Both the position numbers and the translations under genes were made by a program. From Dactylis glomerata (taxonomy: Eukaryota > Streptophyta > Magnoliopsida > Poales > Poaceae): DNA of 64,000 nucleotides. The stretch covers positions 1,205,496 to 1,269,495 of the forward strand of contig QXEO01000152.1 of NCBI GenBank assembly GCA_007115705.1, in the 5' to 3' direction. Of this stretch, positions 33,297 to 43,882 are shown in pieces. Under the pieces are notes generated by a model, which did not search any database, was not told the DNA's origin, and saw nothing but the letters and a program-made list of their open reading frames with translations. Positions within the stretch are counted from its first letter, which is position 1. Every line of letters starts with the position of its first letter.

Positions 33297-36200
33297 ATGC
33301 AGCCACTCCAATTTTCCAACAAGACACACAGCAAGATATTACACATACCTTCCCTTGGTGTTGCTCTTGTGCTGCTAATCTGCTTGGCATCTCCTGCCAG
33401 CTCCTGCACGGAGCAGGAGGAAGGCTCCCTTCTCCAGTTCCTCGCCGAGCTCTCACAAGATGGTGGCCTCGCCGCCTCATGGAGGAATGGCACGGATTGC
33501 TGCAAGTGGGAAGGGATCGCGTGCAGGCAAGATATGACGGTCACTGATGTCATGCTGGCTTCAAAGGGCCTTGAGGGGCACATCTCGGAGTCGCTTAGAA
33601 ACCTCACCGGGCTGCAGTACCTTAACCTCTCGCACAACTTCCTGTCTGGTGGCCTGCCGCTGGAATTGGTGTCATCCAGCAGCATCACTATCCTTGATGT
33701 CAGCTTCAATCAGCTCAATGGAACACTTCAACAGCTGCCATCTTCAACCCCTGCTCGGCCTCTGAAGGTACTGAACATCTCAAGTAACTTATTTGCAGGA
33801 CAGTTAACCTCCACCATATGGAAAGCAATGGAGAATCTGGTTGCCCTCAATGCCAGCAATAACAGCTTTAGTGGGCCGATACCAACTGATGTCTGTAACA
33901 CCTCGTCATCCCTCACTGTGCTTGATCTGTGTTTGAACAAATTAAGTGGCAACATCCCCCCAGGAATTGGTGATTGCTACAGACTGAGAGTACTCAGAGC
34001 CGGTTACAATGGCCTCAGTGGAACTCTCCCAGATGACCTCTTCAATGCTACCTTGTTGGAGTACCTTTCTTTTCCTAACAATGATTTGCATGGAGGTCTT
34101 GATAGTACACGCATGACCAACCTAAAAAATCTTGTAACCCTTGATCTTGGAGGGAACAAATTCAGTGGCAAGATTCCAGATTCTATAGGTCAGCTTAGGA
34201 AGTTGGAAGAACTGCATTTGGACAATAACAACATATCAGGGGAGCTGCCATCAGCTTTGAGCAATTGCACGAATCTCATAACAATTGACCTCAAGAGCAA
34301 TAATTTCAGTGGAGAACTTACAAAGGTCAATTTCTCCAACCTGCCAAATTTAATAACTTTAGATCTTTACTTAAACCACTTCAACGGCACAGTTCCAGAA
34401 AGCATATACTCTTGCAGCAATCTGATGGCACTGCGGGTATCTACCAACAAATTAGATGGGCAGCTTTCGCCAAGAATAAGCGATCTAAAGCACCTCACCT
34501 TCCTATCACTAGCTACAAACTCTTTCACAAACATCACAGGTGCACTTCACATCCTTAAGAGCTGCAGGAATCTTACCACTCTGCTTATCGGCGATAACTT
34601 CAAGGGAGAGATCATGCCAGACGATGACATAATTGATGGCTTTGAGAATCTTCAGGTTTTGGACATCGAAGCTTGCCAATTATTGGGAAAAATACCTCTA
34701 TGGATATCAAGGCTCACAAAATTGGAGATGCTACTTTTAAATAGCAATCAACTCACTGGACCAATACCAGGCTGGATCAACTCCCTAAGCCATCTCTTCT
34801 TTATGGATGTGTCAAACAACAGTCTTACAGGAGAAATCCCGTTAAACTTGACGGAAATGCCAATGCTAAAGTCAATGGAAAATGCAACTCATTGGGACCC
34901 AAGGGTCTTTGAACTGCCTGTTTATAGTAGTCCATCACTTCAATACCGTGTTGTTACATCCTTCAAAACAGTGTTAAACCTAAGCCACAACTACTTCACA
35001 GGTGTGATTCCCCCAAAGATAGGCCAGTTGAAAATGCTTGTTGTACTCGATTTCAGTTTCAACAAGTTATCTGGACAGATCCCACAATCGACTTGCAACC
35101 TTACAAACTTGCAGGTGCTAGACTTGTCCAGCAACAATCTCACAGGTGCTATCCCAGCTGCATTGAACATCCTCAACTTCCTTTCAGCATTCAACGTTTC
35201 GAACAATGACCTAGAAGGACCTATTCCATCTGGAGGCCAGTTTAATACATTTCAAAATTCCAGTTTCAATGGGAACCCAAAGCTGTGTGGCTCTGTGCTC
35301 GCTCATAAATGTGGTCCAGCTTCAATACCTCCGTCATATCCAAAACATCAAGACAAGAAGGCTGTTTTTGCAATTGCATTTGGCGTGTTCTTTGGAGGCA
35401 TCGCTGCTCTTTTGTTGCTGGTGCATCTCCTTGTCTCAATTAGGAGGAAGGGTTTTACAACAAAAAAAGGAAGGGAGAATAATGGAGAAGTTGAAGAAGC
35501 TTCCTTCTACTCTAGTTCAGAGCAAACAGTAGCGGTGATGCGGATGCCACAGGCCAACGGAGAAGGAAACGAGCTCAAATTGGCTGACATTTTGAGAGCT
35601 ACAAACAACTTTGACAAGGCAAATATCATTGGAAGTGGAGGTTATGGATTAGTCTACAAGGCAGAGCTACATGATGGCTCCAAGCTGGCAATCAAAAAGC
35701 TCAACGGTGAAATGTGTCTGATGGAAAGGGAGTTCAGTGCAGAGGTCGATGCACTCTCCATGGCACAGCACGAAAATCTTGTACCACTGTGGGGTTACTG
35801 CATCCAGGGGCACTCAAGGCTCCTCATATATTCCTATATGGAGAATGGCAGCCTGGATGATCGGCTCCATAACAGAGATGATGATGCTAGCTCATTTCTT
35901 GACTGGCCAATGCGGCTCAAGATCGCACAAGGAGCTAGCCTGGGAATTTCTTATATCCATGACGAGTGCAAGCCTCATATTGTCCACCGTGACATAAAAT
36001 CCAGCAACATCCTACTGGACAAAGAATATAAAGCTTATGTTGCAGATTTTGGGCTAGCCAGATTGATCCTTCACAACCAAACTCATGTCACAACCGAGCT
36101 GGTCGGCACTATGGGTTACATCCCCCCTGAGTATGGGCAAGCATGGGTTGCTACGCTGAGAGGTGATATATACAGTTTTGGAGTAGTCCTGCTGGAGCTG

Positions 36201-36446
36201 CTCACTGGAAGGAGACCTGTTACAGTCCTGTCAACATTAAAAGAACTTGTCCCATGGGTTCTGCAGATGAGGTCTGAGGGTAAACAGATTGAGGTCCTGG
36301 ATCCAACGCTTCGAGGAACAGGGTATGAAGAGCAAATGCTGAAGGTGCTCGAAACCGCTTGCAAGTGTGTCGACCGTGATCAATTCAGGAGGCCTGCTAT
36401 CATGGAAGTAGTTTCCTGCTTGGCCAGTATAAATGCTGACCTGTAG
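33297..36446 (+). CDS. LRR receptor-like kinase RLK2 (phytosulfokine/PSY-receptor-like)
   Basis: A single-exon 1049-residue paralogue of RLK1 with the same order of parts: signal peptide (about 1-36), Cys-paired LRR N-cap (CCKWEGIAC), about 20 LRRs, an island at about 523-558 (FELPVYSSPSLQYRV), two or three further LRRs, a membrane helix (about 689-714) and a kinase. The kinase has GSGGYG (779-784), Lys800, HRD (897-899), DFG (917-919) and FRRPAIMEVV, all canonical for an RD receptor kinase. The kinase and last LRRs are nearly identical to RLK1, while the LRRs before the island and the island itself differ more. This suggests a different or shifted peptide ligand. Expected role: a plasma-membrane receptor for a small secreted peptide. 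No breaks were found. Confidence 0.93.
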   Translation: MQPLQFSNKTHSKILHIPSLGVALVLLICLASPASSCTEQEEGSLLQFLAELSQDGGLAASWRNGTDCCKWEGIACRQDMTVTDVMLASKGLEGHISESLRNLTGLQYLNLSHNFLSGGLPLELVSSSSITILDVSFNQLNGTLQQLPSSTPARPLKVLNISSNLFAGQLTSTIWKAMENLVALNASNNSFSGPIPTDVCNTSSSLTVLDLCLNKLSGNIPPGIGDCYRLRVLRAGYNGLSGTLPDDLFNATLLEYLSFPNNDLHGGLDSTRMTNLKNLVTLDLGGNKFSGKIPDSIGQLRKLEELHLDNNNISGELPSALSNCTNLITIDLKSNNFSGELTKVNFSNLPNLITLDLYLNHFNGTVPESIYSCSNLMALRVSTNKLDGQLSPRISDLKHLTFLSLATNSFTNITGALHILKSCRNLTTLLIGDNFKGEIMPDDDIIDGFENLQVLDIEACQLLGKIPLWISRLTKLEMLLLNSNQLTGPIPGWINSLSHLFFMDVSNNSLTGEIPLNLTEMPMLKSMENATHWDPRVFELPVYSSPSLQYRVVTSFKTVLNLSHNYFTGVIPPKIGQLKMLVVLDFSFNKLSGQIPQSTCNLTNLQVLDLSSNNLTGAIPAALNILNFLSAFNVSNNDLEGPIPSGGQFNTFQNSSFNGNPKLCGSVLAHKCGPASIPPSYPKHQDKKAVFAIAFGVFFGGIAALLLLVHLLVSIRRKGFTTKKGRENNGEVEEASFYSSSEQTVAVMRMPQANGEGNELKLADILRATNNFDKANIIGSGGYGLVYKAELHDGSKLAIKKLNGEMCLMEREFSAEVDALSMAQHENLVPLWGYCIQGHSRLLIYSYMENGSLDDRLHNRDDDASSFLDWPMRLKIAQGASLGISYIHDECKPHIVHRDIKSSNILLDKEYKAYVADFGLARLILHNQTHVTTELVGTMGYIPPEYGQAWVATLRGDIYSFGVVLLELLTGRRPVTVLSTLKELVPWVLQMRSEGKQIEVLDPTLRGTGYEEQMLKVLETACKCVDRDQFRRPAIMEVVSCLASINADL

Positions 36447-36959
36447 ACCTGAGGTTGGCCAAGATTGGATGAATTCCACATGATAGAAAATATTGTACTT
36501 TTGGTGCACAGGGTAGATGTAGTTTTCCCAGCTTCACTAGAATTACTACTTCTGACTAGCCTTATAGTTTGTTTTGTACAGCGCCCAGCGGATTATCCTT
36601 TTGAACTTATAATGTAATTTTTAGGAAAGCTTTCTGGTGTTTCTTGAAGCATTGTGTATGCTCAAGCTTCACAAAGCGTTGTGGGGAAAATAATATAGAT
36701 GTGAAACGACTGCCTTGTATTATCAGATAAAGAGTGAAATGTTTTCCATTTAAGTGCAGACACAACATGTTGCGAGAGTTTTCTCCGAGTCAATGGATGT
36801 AGTACTAAAAACACCAGACTTAGAGTTGGTTTGGTAGACACTACAGAATGCTTGGCCCAAGCATGGAATTGATTGGAACGATAAACTCAGGATGCGATAC
36901 CACTACGATGTTTGGAATGTCAGAAACCTAATATACGCGTAACAGATTAAGTGATTAAC
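36447..36959 (+). other. 3' flank of RLK2
   Basis: AT-rich, no ORF. It aligns loosely with the RLK1 3' flank and probably contains the 3' UTR. Confidence 0.45.
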
Positions 36960-37380
36960 GTTATAACGCCACTAGCAGTACAGGGAGGAATGGGGATCAG
37001 AAACACTAACCACATAGAAAGATTTACGCGGCGAAGAAACTTACAGGCAAGGACGCGTAGTAATCGTGATCGACGTGCCGTACCCAGATCTCCGACGGAC
37101 ACAGTCGCCATCCAAGCAAAGACGACCGGGTCGGCATTCCGTCGAACAGCCTGAGCGCACTGCGCTACTGCCGACCGCAGCATGGGATTGTGGCGGCTCC
37201 CCAATACCGGCATTGCGGCGGAGGGATAGTCGCCGGCGCACGGTTGGGCGGAGTGGAAACAACGACGCGGCCTGTGTGCGGTAGCGGAGGAGGAGGAGGA
37301 GGCAGTTCCGACGAGAGTACTCGAGGTGCGACTCGTCGGGAGTGTAGACTGGAGGGTGCTCCTCTCCGTTGCTAAAATAA
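36960..37380 (-). pseudogene. Antisense exon-like block downstream of RLK2
   Basis: A minus-strand GC-rich block is homologous to 20649-21060 (shared QAVRRNAD). The two long frames (88 and 131 codons) overlap and the similarity switches between them, so the frame is broken. A GTAAGT donor-like site (near 37040, minus strand) ends the similarity. It may be the first exon of an unknown gene carried along in the duplication. Confidence 0.4.
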
Positions 37381-38143
37381 GTGGGCTTTGGGCTCGACCA
37401 TGTAGCCTTCGGTCTGAGTAGATCGTTTGCGAACATGGTCTTTAGACGGAAAGTGTTTTTGACTCCCGAGCTGCTCTAGTGATCTTTTCATTCTAAAAAT
37501 ATTAAAAATTATATTTTTAAGTTTCAGAAAATTTTGAAAATAAATCCGGATATAGTTAATGATGTAACTTGTAGGTATGCAAAATTTCATTATAAAATTC
37601 TTTGTATTGTGATCTACACAAAAGTACAAAATCTGAATTTAAAGTATACTCAGATCTACACATTTGACATTTTTGTATAGCACAAATTACAAAGCATTTG
37701 AACATGATTTTTTTACACGTTTGTGGAATAAATAGTTGGCTACAACCTAATTTTTGTTTCAATTTTTTAATACACAGAAGTATGATTTTAAATTTTTTTT
37801 TAAGTGCATCAAATCTTCTCTCGTCTTTAGAGCATCTCTAGTATACCCCCTATTTGCAAAACTGCAAATCGTAGTTTAGATCGACCCGTATCAGTTATTT
37901 GTGGATTAAAAATGCACCGTGGAACAAAACAGGCACTCTAAAAACAACTATAAAGAGGCATCTTTTAATGGGACCCTCGAATGTTCTAAATTTTTAGTTT
38001 CTTTAACCCCCGTTCCCAAGCTCGATCGCGCGGCAGGGCCCAACCGCGCCGCCTGTCGCCCCACCGCGCCGTGCTCTCGCCGCCCCCGGGACGCCCTACC
38101 GCCGCCCCTAGGCTGCCTACCGCCGCCCGCAGGACAACCGCAG
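37381..38143. other. Intergenic region with repeat-like sequence
   Basis: 37480-37800 is AT-rich with wording such as TTTCAGAAAATTTTGAAAAT that I associate with dispersed Triticeae repeats, but the boundaries are unclear. 37825-37940 starts AGAGCATCTCTAG, similar to the ends of some grass DNA transposons. 38000-38140 is GC-rich with proline/alanine-type low complexity and no credible gene. Confidence 0.35.
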
Positions 38144-38561
38144 TGATGAGGGTATGACCCCTCAGGTCCTCATGTTTAGCATACCTGCTATCGACCACGA
38201 AAGAAGCCTACTCGAAGGATACATGAAGCCCGCAAGGCCCAACACGCCAACTTGGAGTAGAAGTCAAGAAACCCCTTGTAAACCCTAACTGGCTGCATAT
38301 ATAAAGCCACCAAGGGGCACCCTTAAAGGGACTAGCTTACAACATATTATATTACACGCATACAACTCCGCCTACGGCCATGTGATATTATACTAGATTG
38401 CTAGCATGATGTAGCGATCCTCTAGCGAGGGGACGTGAACCTGGGTAAACTTCGTGTGCCCCTCGTCGTTTATCGACCGCCGTCGAGTTCGCCGGATCCC
38501 ACAAGTGCTCCATGATTCGAAAGCCCTCAAGCATAGGCATTGCCAGGGTAGAACCTTGTCA
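38144..38561 (+). repeat. 5' LTR of Gypsy G6
   Basis: A TG...CA unit of about 418 bp with TATATAAA at 38298-38305 ends two bases before a primer-binding site. The start is inferred from TGATGAGGG and is less certain than the end. Confidence 0.6.
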
Positions 38562-38563
38562 AT

Positions 38564-38581
38564 TGGCGCCGGCCGTGGGGA
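38564..38581 (+). other. Primer-binding site of Gypsy G6
   Basis: TGGCGCCGGCCGTGGGGA follows the LTR end. It differs from the G4 site at two positions. Confidence 0.65.
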
Positions 38582-39314
38582 CGACGGGATCTGGATCTAC
38601 GAGCTCGCTGGCTCCTTCATCACCTTCAACAACGTGCAGATCCCATCTGGCTGGATCATCTTCTTCAACGCGATCAACTTCATCAACAACGGCGAGATCG
38701 GATCTGGCCGACTCACACGCCTCGACACCCGAAAATTTCATGACCGGCTCTGTCTCAGGCCATGGCCGACCTGCGTGGCCGACTTATCTTGGATACGCGT
38801 GGATGCGCGACGACGAGCGCCAGGCAGAAGTCCTAGACCGATCTGCATCCGAGACCTGGCCGTGACCGGCTCAGTCTCCATCACGGCCGACATGCGCCCA
38901 CAACTAGATCGAACTCGATCACCTGCACATCGAAGGGAAACAGTCTTATTCCCGTTATGGCGCATCGATCGAGGCCATGAGCCGATGAAAAAGTGCTTGG
39001 CACGGGACACTCGATTGGAATATAACAAGCTAGCAGATTCACAGGTCCAACCTCCAAGAAGAAAAAGCGATCTGCTGACGCCACTCACGTGAAAGCTTGA
39101 GGATTAAATCTCTCTCACCAGGATTGGAATCAGTTTATCTCTACTAATAATATTGCTAGAGGTATAGTCCGTGGCTTGCAAGTACGCTTTTAATCCACCA
39201 AAAATACGCTTTCATCTAAACACAAATTTACCTACCTATTCCACGCATATATAAGTTAAATAACGGTTCGACCTCACCACACGCTCCTCTCTCTTACTGT
39301 CGAATAAAGGCGAC
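38582..39314 (+). mobile_element. Gypsy G6 internal region, 5' part
   Basis: After the primer site an open frame continues to 39092 with weak protein character (GIWIYELAGSFITFNNVQIP). No clear gag domain is reached. The last 200 bp are AT-rich. G7 interrupts the element at 39314/39315; the left flank GCGAC (39310-39314) should be the target duplication of G7, with its partner beyond the window. Confidence 0.5.
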
Positions 39315-40750
39315 TGATGTCTACACACGCGTCTGTTCTTATAGATAGTGTTGGGCCTTCAAGTGCAGAGGTTTGTAGAGCAGCAGCAAGTTTTCCTTAA
39401 GTGGATCACCCAAGGTTTATCGAACTCAGGGAGGAGGAGGTCAAAGCTATCCCTCTCAAGCAACCCTGCAATTACGATACAGAAAGTCTCTTGTGTCCCC
39501 AACACACCCAATACACTTGTCAGATGTATAGGTGCACTAGTTCGACGAAGAGATAGTGAAATGCAATTACTAGTGATGATTATAAGTAGTAAACGTAATC
39601 TGAAATAAGTATCGCTGCGAGCAAACATGTAACAAAACAGGAAGTAAACGGTGTGCAAAGCTTGGAAACAAGGCCTAGGGATCATACTTTCACTAGTGGA
39701 CACACTCCCAACAAATATAACATAATTGAACCAATAGATACTATCATCAATATGCAACTCAAAACAATTCTCCAATGGAAAACATACGCTAATCATGCGT
39801 AGGGCTACGAAGCACTCCTCAAAGTCCGTATGTACCCAAACTAGATTATCCCACACTATCACCGTGAACGCACTAGATGGTTCCAACAAACGCCAACAAT
39901 TCATAGAGACATTAACCAAAAAGATACACATGATGCACACACTAGTCACCTTTACACCATGATACGAGGTATCTCCGGAGAGTACAATAATAAAGTATAG
40001 GAGTAGCATAATATCTGAATAATAACATCTATCAATTCAACTAGATACAAAGCTCACGATCACATAAAGATCACATCATGGCAGAGAGAGGTGAACCACA
40101 TAGCTACCGGTAGAACCCTCAGCCTCGGGGGGAGAACAACTCCCTCCTCATCATAGGAGACAGCAAGGTTGATGGAGATGGCGGTGAGGTCGATGGAGAC
40201 GGCGGAGACGGTGATGGAGACAGATGGAGATGGCTCCGGGGGCACTTCCCCGTCCCGGCAGGGTGCCAGAACAGAGACTTCTGTCCCCCAAAATTTATCT
40301 TCGACGGCGGCGGCGCTGCGGAACTGGTCTAGGAAAAACGCCGACTCCCCTAGGGTTTTCCGTCCCGAGGCTTTATATAGGCGAAGGGGCGTCGTCAGGG
40401 GGCTGCCAGGGTGCTCTCACACGTAGGGGGCGCGGCCAAGGGCTGGGCCACGCCCCCTCATTGTGAGGCTAGCCCCTGGCCCCCCTCCCGCTCTCTTTCG
40501 GTCCTCGTCCTTCGTCCGGGAAAAATAGGAGTTCTGGAACTTGTTTCGTCCAATTCCGAGAATATATCCTGTGTAGCTTTTCTGAAACACAAAAACAGCA
40601 AAAAACAGGGAACTGGCACTGTGGCATCTTGTCAATAGGTTAGTTCCAGAAATCGCATAAAAACACCATGAAGTGTAATGAAACACAAGGCAAATGGTGT
40701 AAAAACAAGCATGGAGCATCAAAAATTATAGATCCGTTTGAGACGTATCA
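39315..40750 (-). repeat. 3' LTR of Gypsy G7
   Basis: In plus orientation it runs TGATGTCTAC...GACGTATCA, the reverse of the G2/G8 LTR. The 216-codon ORF at 39359-40009 is the same spurious LTR frame found in G2 and is not a gene. Confidence 0.88.
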
Positions 40751-43700
40751 GCATCCCCAAGCTTAACTCCTGCTCGTCCTCAAGTAGGTAAGTGATAACA
40801 AAAGAAATAATTTTTGAGGTGACATGCACCTACACAATCTTGATCATATATGTAAGCATTGTGAGCTGGGATCAAAAGAACTTAAAACATGGGCATGAAA
40901 GATATAATCTTGATAGAAGAAACTTAGCAACCATGTTATAACATGAAAATGAACACAAACAAAAGATCATGAACAATGAAACAATGAAAGTCAAACATGT
41001 GTTCAAATCATAAGGAAAAACATACAAATGGTTTTCAGCTTGTCCTTCATGAGAGAGCAAAACATAAATGCATAGGACACCTTCAGGTTTAAGAGGGCGA
41101 CTAGATACAAATAATTTGAGAACAAGTGAAACCAACAATATGAATCAATCAATGAAAACTTTGGGACAATGCACATTATACTAAGAATGACAACTATGCT
41201 CTCTTAGACGGTGCATAAAGATAGAAGGTGGGACTCAACATAAAAGTAAAAGAAAGGCCCTTCGCAGAGGGAAGCAGTGATTGCAAGTTTTATAACCTTC
41301 AAAAATTATGGTACTTACTGGCTTTGAGCTCTCATTGCCCCCATCATAAGCATCTTGAATGGTTAAAGTTAATGCGAGAACACTTACGCTGCATATGCTT
41401 GAAAAATCATAAGTTAAAAACCTCGTGTCCCGTGAATACGAGTACCCAAACCTCATGCTACTTTACTTAGAGTCTCAAGCAAGCTCTTGTCATTGTAAGT
41501 ATACACGTATCATCGAGAACCGCCAACGGGGTACCTCCGTGCCCGATGACATGGAACAAGCCCACATCAAAATGACAGGACAAGCAGACAATGAACACCT
41601 CGACATCTCTTTTATTTACTATTTGTATAGCTTTTTATTTTGAGATGCGTCGTCAAATGTCCACTATGGGCATGCTGCAAATTTTCACCATGAATTATGC
41701 ATGGCTTAGATTGGCAGCCCATGCGTTTGTCTAACACACATACAAACTCCATGATCCCGCAAGATTCCCAATTCATTTCACACCGCGAGTATCCATAAAT
41801 AAAAGATCACGATATCAACTCAAATAAGAAGTGCAATGTTGAAAGCTTGCCCCATGACGGCATGGCTGGGCTAGTCTCCAACTTACAACTTACAAGCATA
41901 ACAACTCAACATAAGAGACCACAATGTCAAATTTTTAAGAACGAGAAAAAGTAAAGTGTGCCTTTCGGTTCGTGAGAGCTTTACTGACCAATTTTTGCAT
42001 AACACTGGTAAGAGTTTAATTTGAAGAGTAAATGAAAGCAAGTCAAATTTACTTTGGAATAGCAAATTACTAATAGGTATGTATGGTGGACACTTTGGCA
42101 AAACTTGTTTTTTAGGAGTTGGATGCACGAGTAGAGCTCATACTCAGTACAAGGCGAGGGCTAGCAAAAGACTGGGAGCGACCAACTAAGAGAGCAATAA
42201 TGGCCATAATCATGCAAAGCGACAAAGTGACATTAAAAGAAGCATGAGATAGCATCAAAAGCCAAAAACTAAATGATCATAGAGGCTATTGGCGACTTTG
42301 TAAGAGTCTAACATGTGTGAGCATGCGCCAAGTCAACCCAAATAAAGCATCAAGGAGAAAACCAAAATAATGCTTCCAAACGATAAAAACAACGCATGAT
42401 TTTTTTCAAAGGCTCTTTAAGCAATCTCAGTTATTTGAGACAAGTCATGCTAAAGCAAAACCACTAAGCATAATATCAAAAATACATCAAGCACGATATG
42501 CAAAAGCCTAGGCCGCAGTCTACAGAAGCTCCTTCTTGTACCACTTTTTTGCATAAAGTTTTTTCTCTTTTCCAACACCATTCGAACTTTTTATAAACAA
42601 CTCTTTTGAGGAAAACCAACATATACCAGAGGTCCAAATACACCTTGATGCAAAGATAAAACAAGATCTGACCAAAAATCAAGGCGAAAAATGCAAGCTA
42701 AACGCAGTAGCAGAAAAAGAGAACACTCGTTGAAACGATAAGAGTGAAAAACGGAGTGTTCTTGGCAAATGAAAAACGGAGCATGTCTCTCTCCAAACAC
42801 ATGATGTGATCCAAACATTTATTGCAGCAAACAAAGCAAAAAAAACTAAAAACAAAAACAACTGACGCTCCAAGAAAAATGTATAGTGCATGAAGCAATA
42901 AAAATATAGTGTTTTGAAAGGTGACCTGATTTTTGCCGATGAAGAAGGGGGTGCCTCGGGGGCATCCCCAAGCTTTGACGCTTGTACTTCTTGGATATTT
43001 CTTGGGGTGACATGGGCATCCCCAAGCTTGAGCTTTTGTCCATTCTTCATCTCATCTCATCATTCTCCAATCCCTACACTTGAAAACTTCCTTCATACAA
43101 AACTAAACACAATTCTATTAGCAACATTAGTGTAAGCATAGCATTGAATCAACCCTTTTTGCTTCAGGTTTCAACTCAAAACCACCACATATAAATTATA
43201 AACTACTGTAGCAACTTCCCCAAAAGTTCCGTGATCAAAAGAACTCAAAAAGAATGCGATAAAGCGGCAAACACAAATATTGGCAGAAATCTGTCAAAAC
43301 AGAACAGCTGACAAAGGTCGAATTTTTAGAGGGTTTTCTGTTGCTCAAATCAAAAAGTGTTCAACTAATGAAAGTTTGGATATAACTTGGGGCATATGCA
43401 CAAGAAATCGCAGGTCCAAAAGATATACAGAGAATTTTCACGAATTTTTACGGTGCAGCACTGAAAACTGTTTCAGGACAGCAACATCCCCAAATCTTAC
43501 CTCACTCAAATTAGAGGCTTCTCTTGGCACAACAACGAAATAAAAAGGATAAGGAGCAGTTATTATAGTAGTAATAACTTCCAAGACTCAAATAAAAGAA
43601 AAAGTACTAGAAATAAACAATGGGTTATCTCCCAAGAGTGCTTTTCTTTAATGCCTTTGAGCTAGGTGCAGTAATTTGCAAAGATGCTCATGTGGGCGCC

Positions 43701-43882
43701 ATATAAGAGCTTGAGGCAAAGGCGCCACATAGGAACTTAAAGCAATAGAGAGCATCAAAAAGCAAATGTGAAAGACATTTAAATCTGAATCACATCCTAT
43801 GAAAAATAATCTTGTAAAGAGACAAGTCATGAAAGCGCAAAGCAAAAAGCATAGGAAGGCAAAATAAGTACAACTTCAAGAG
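40751..43882 (-). other. Long 3' noncoding region of G7
   Basis: The reverse-oriented copy of the module in G2, G5 and G8. Motif copies lie at 40751-40764 (against the LTR), 42961-42975 and 43015-43029 as GCATCCCCAAGCTT. The part near 41280-41900 diverges from the other copies, with local rearrangement or insertion, and I find no gene in it. Confidence 0.75.
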
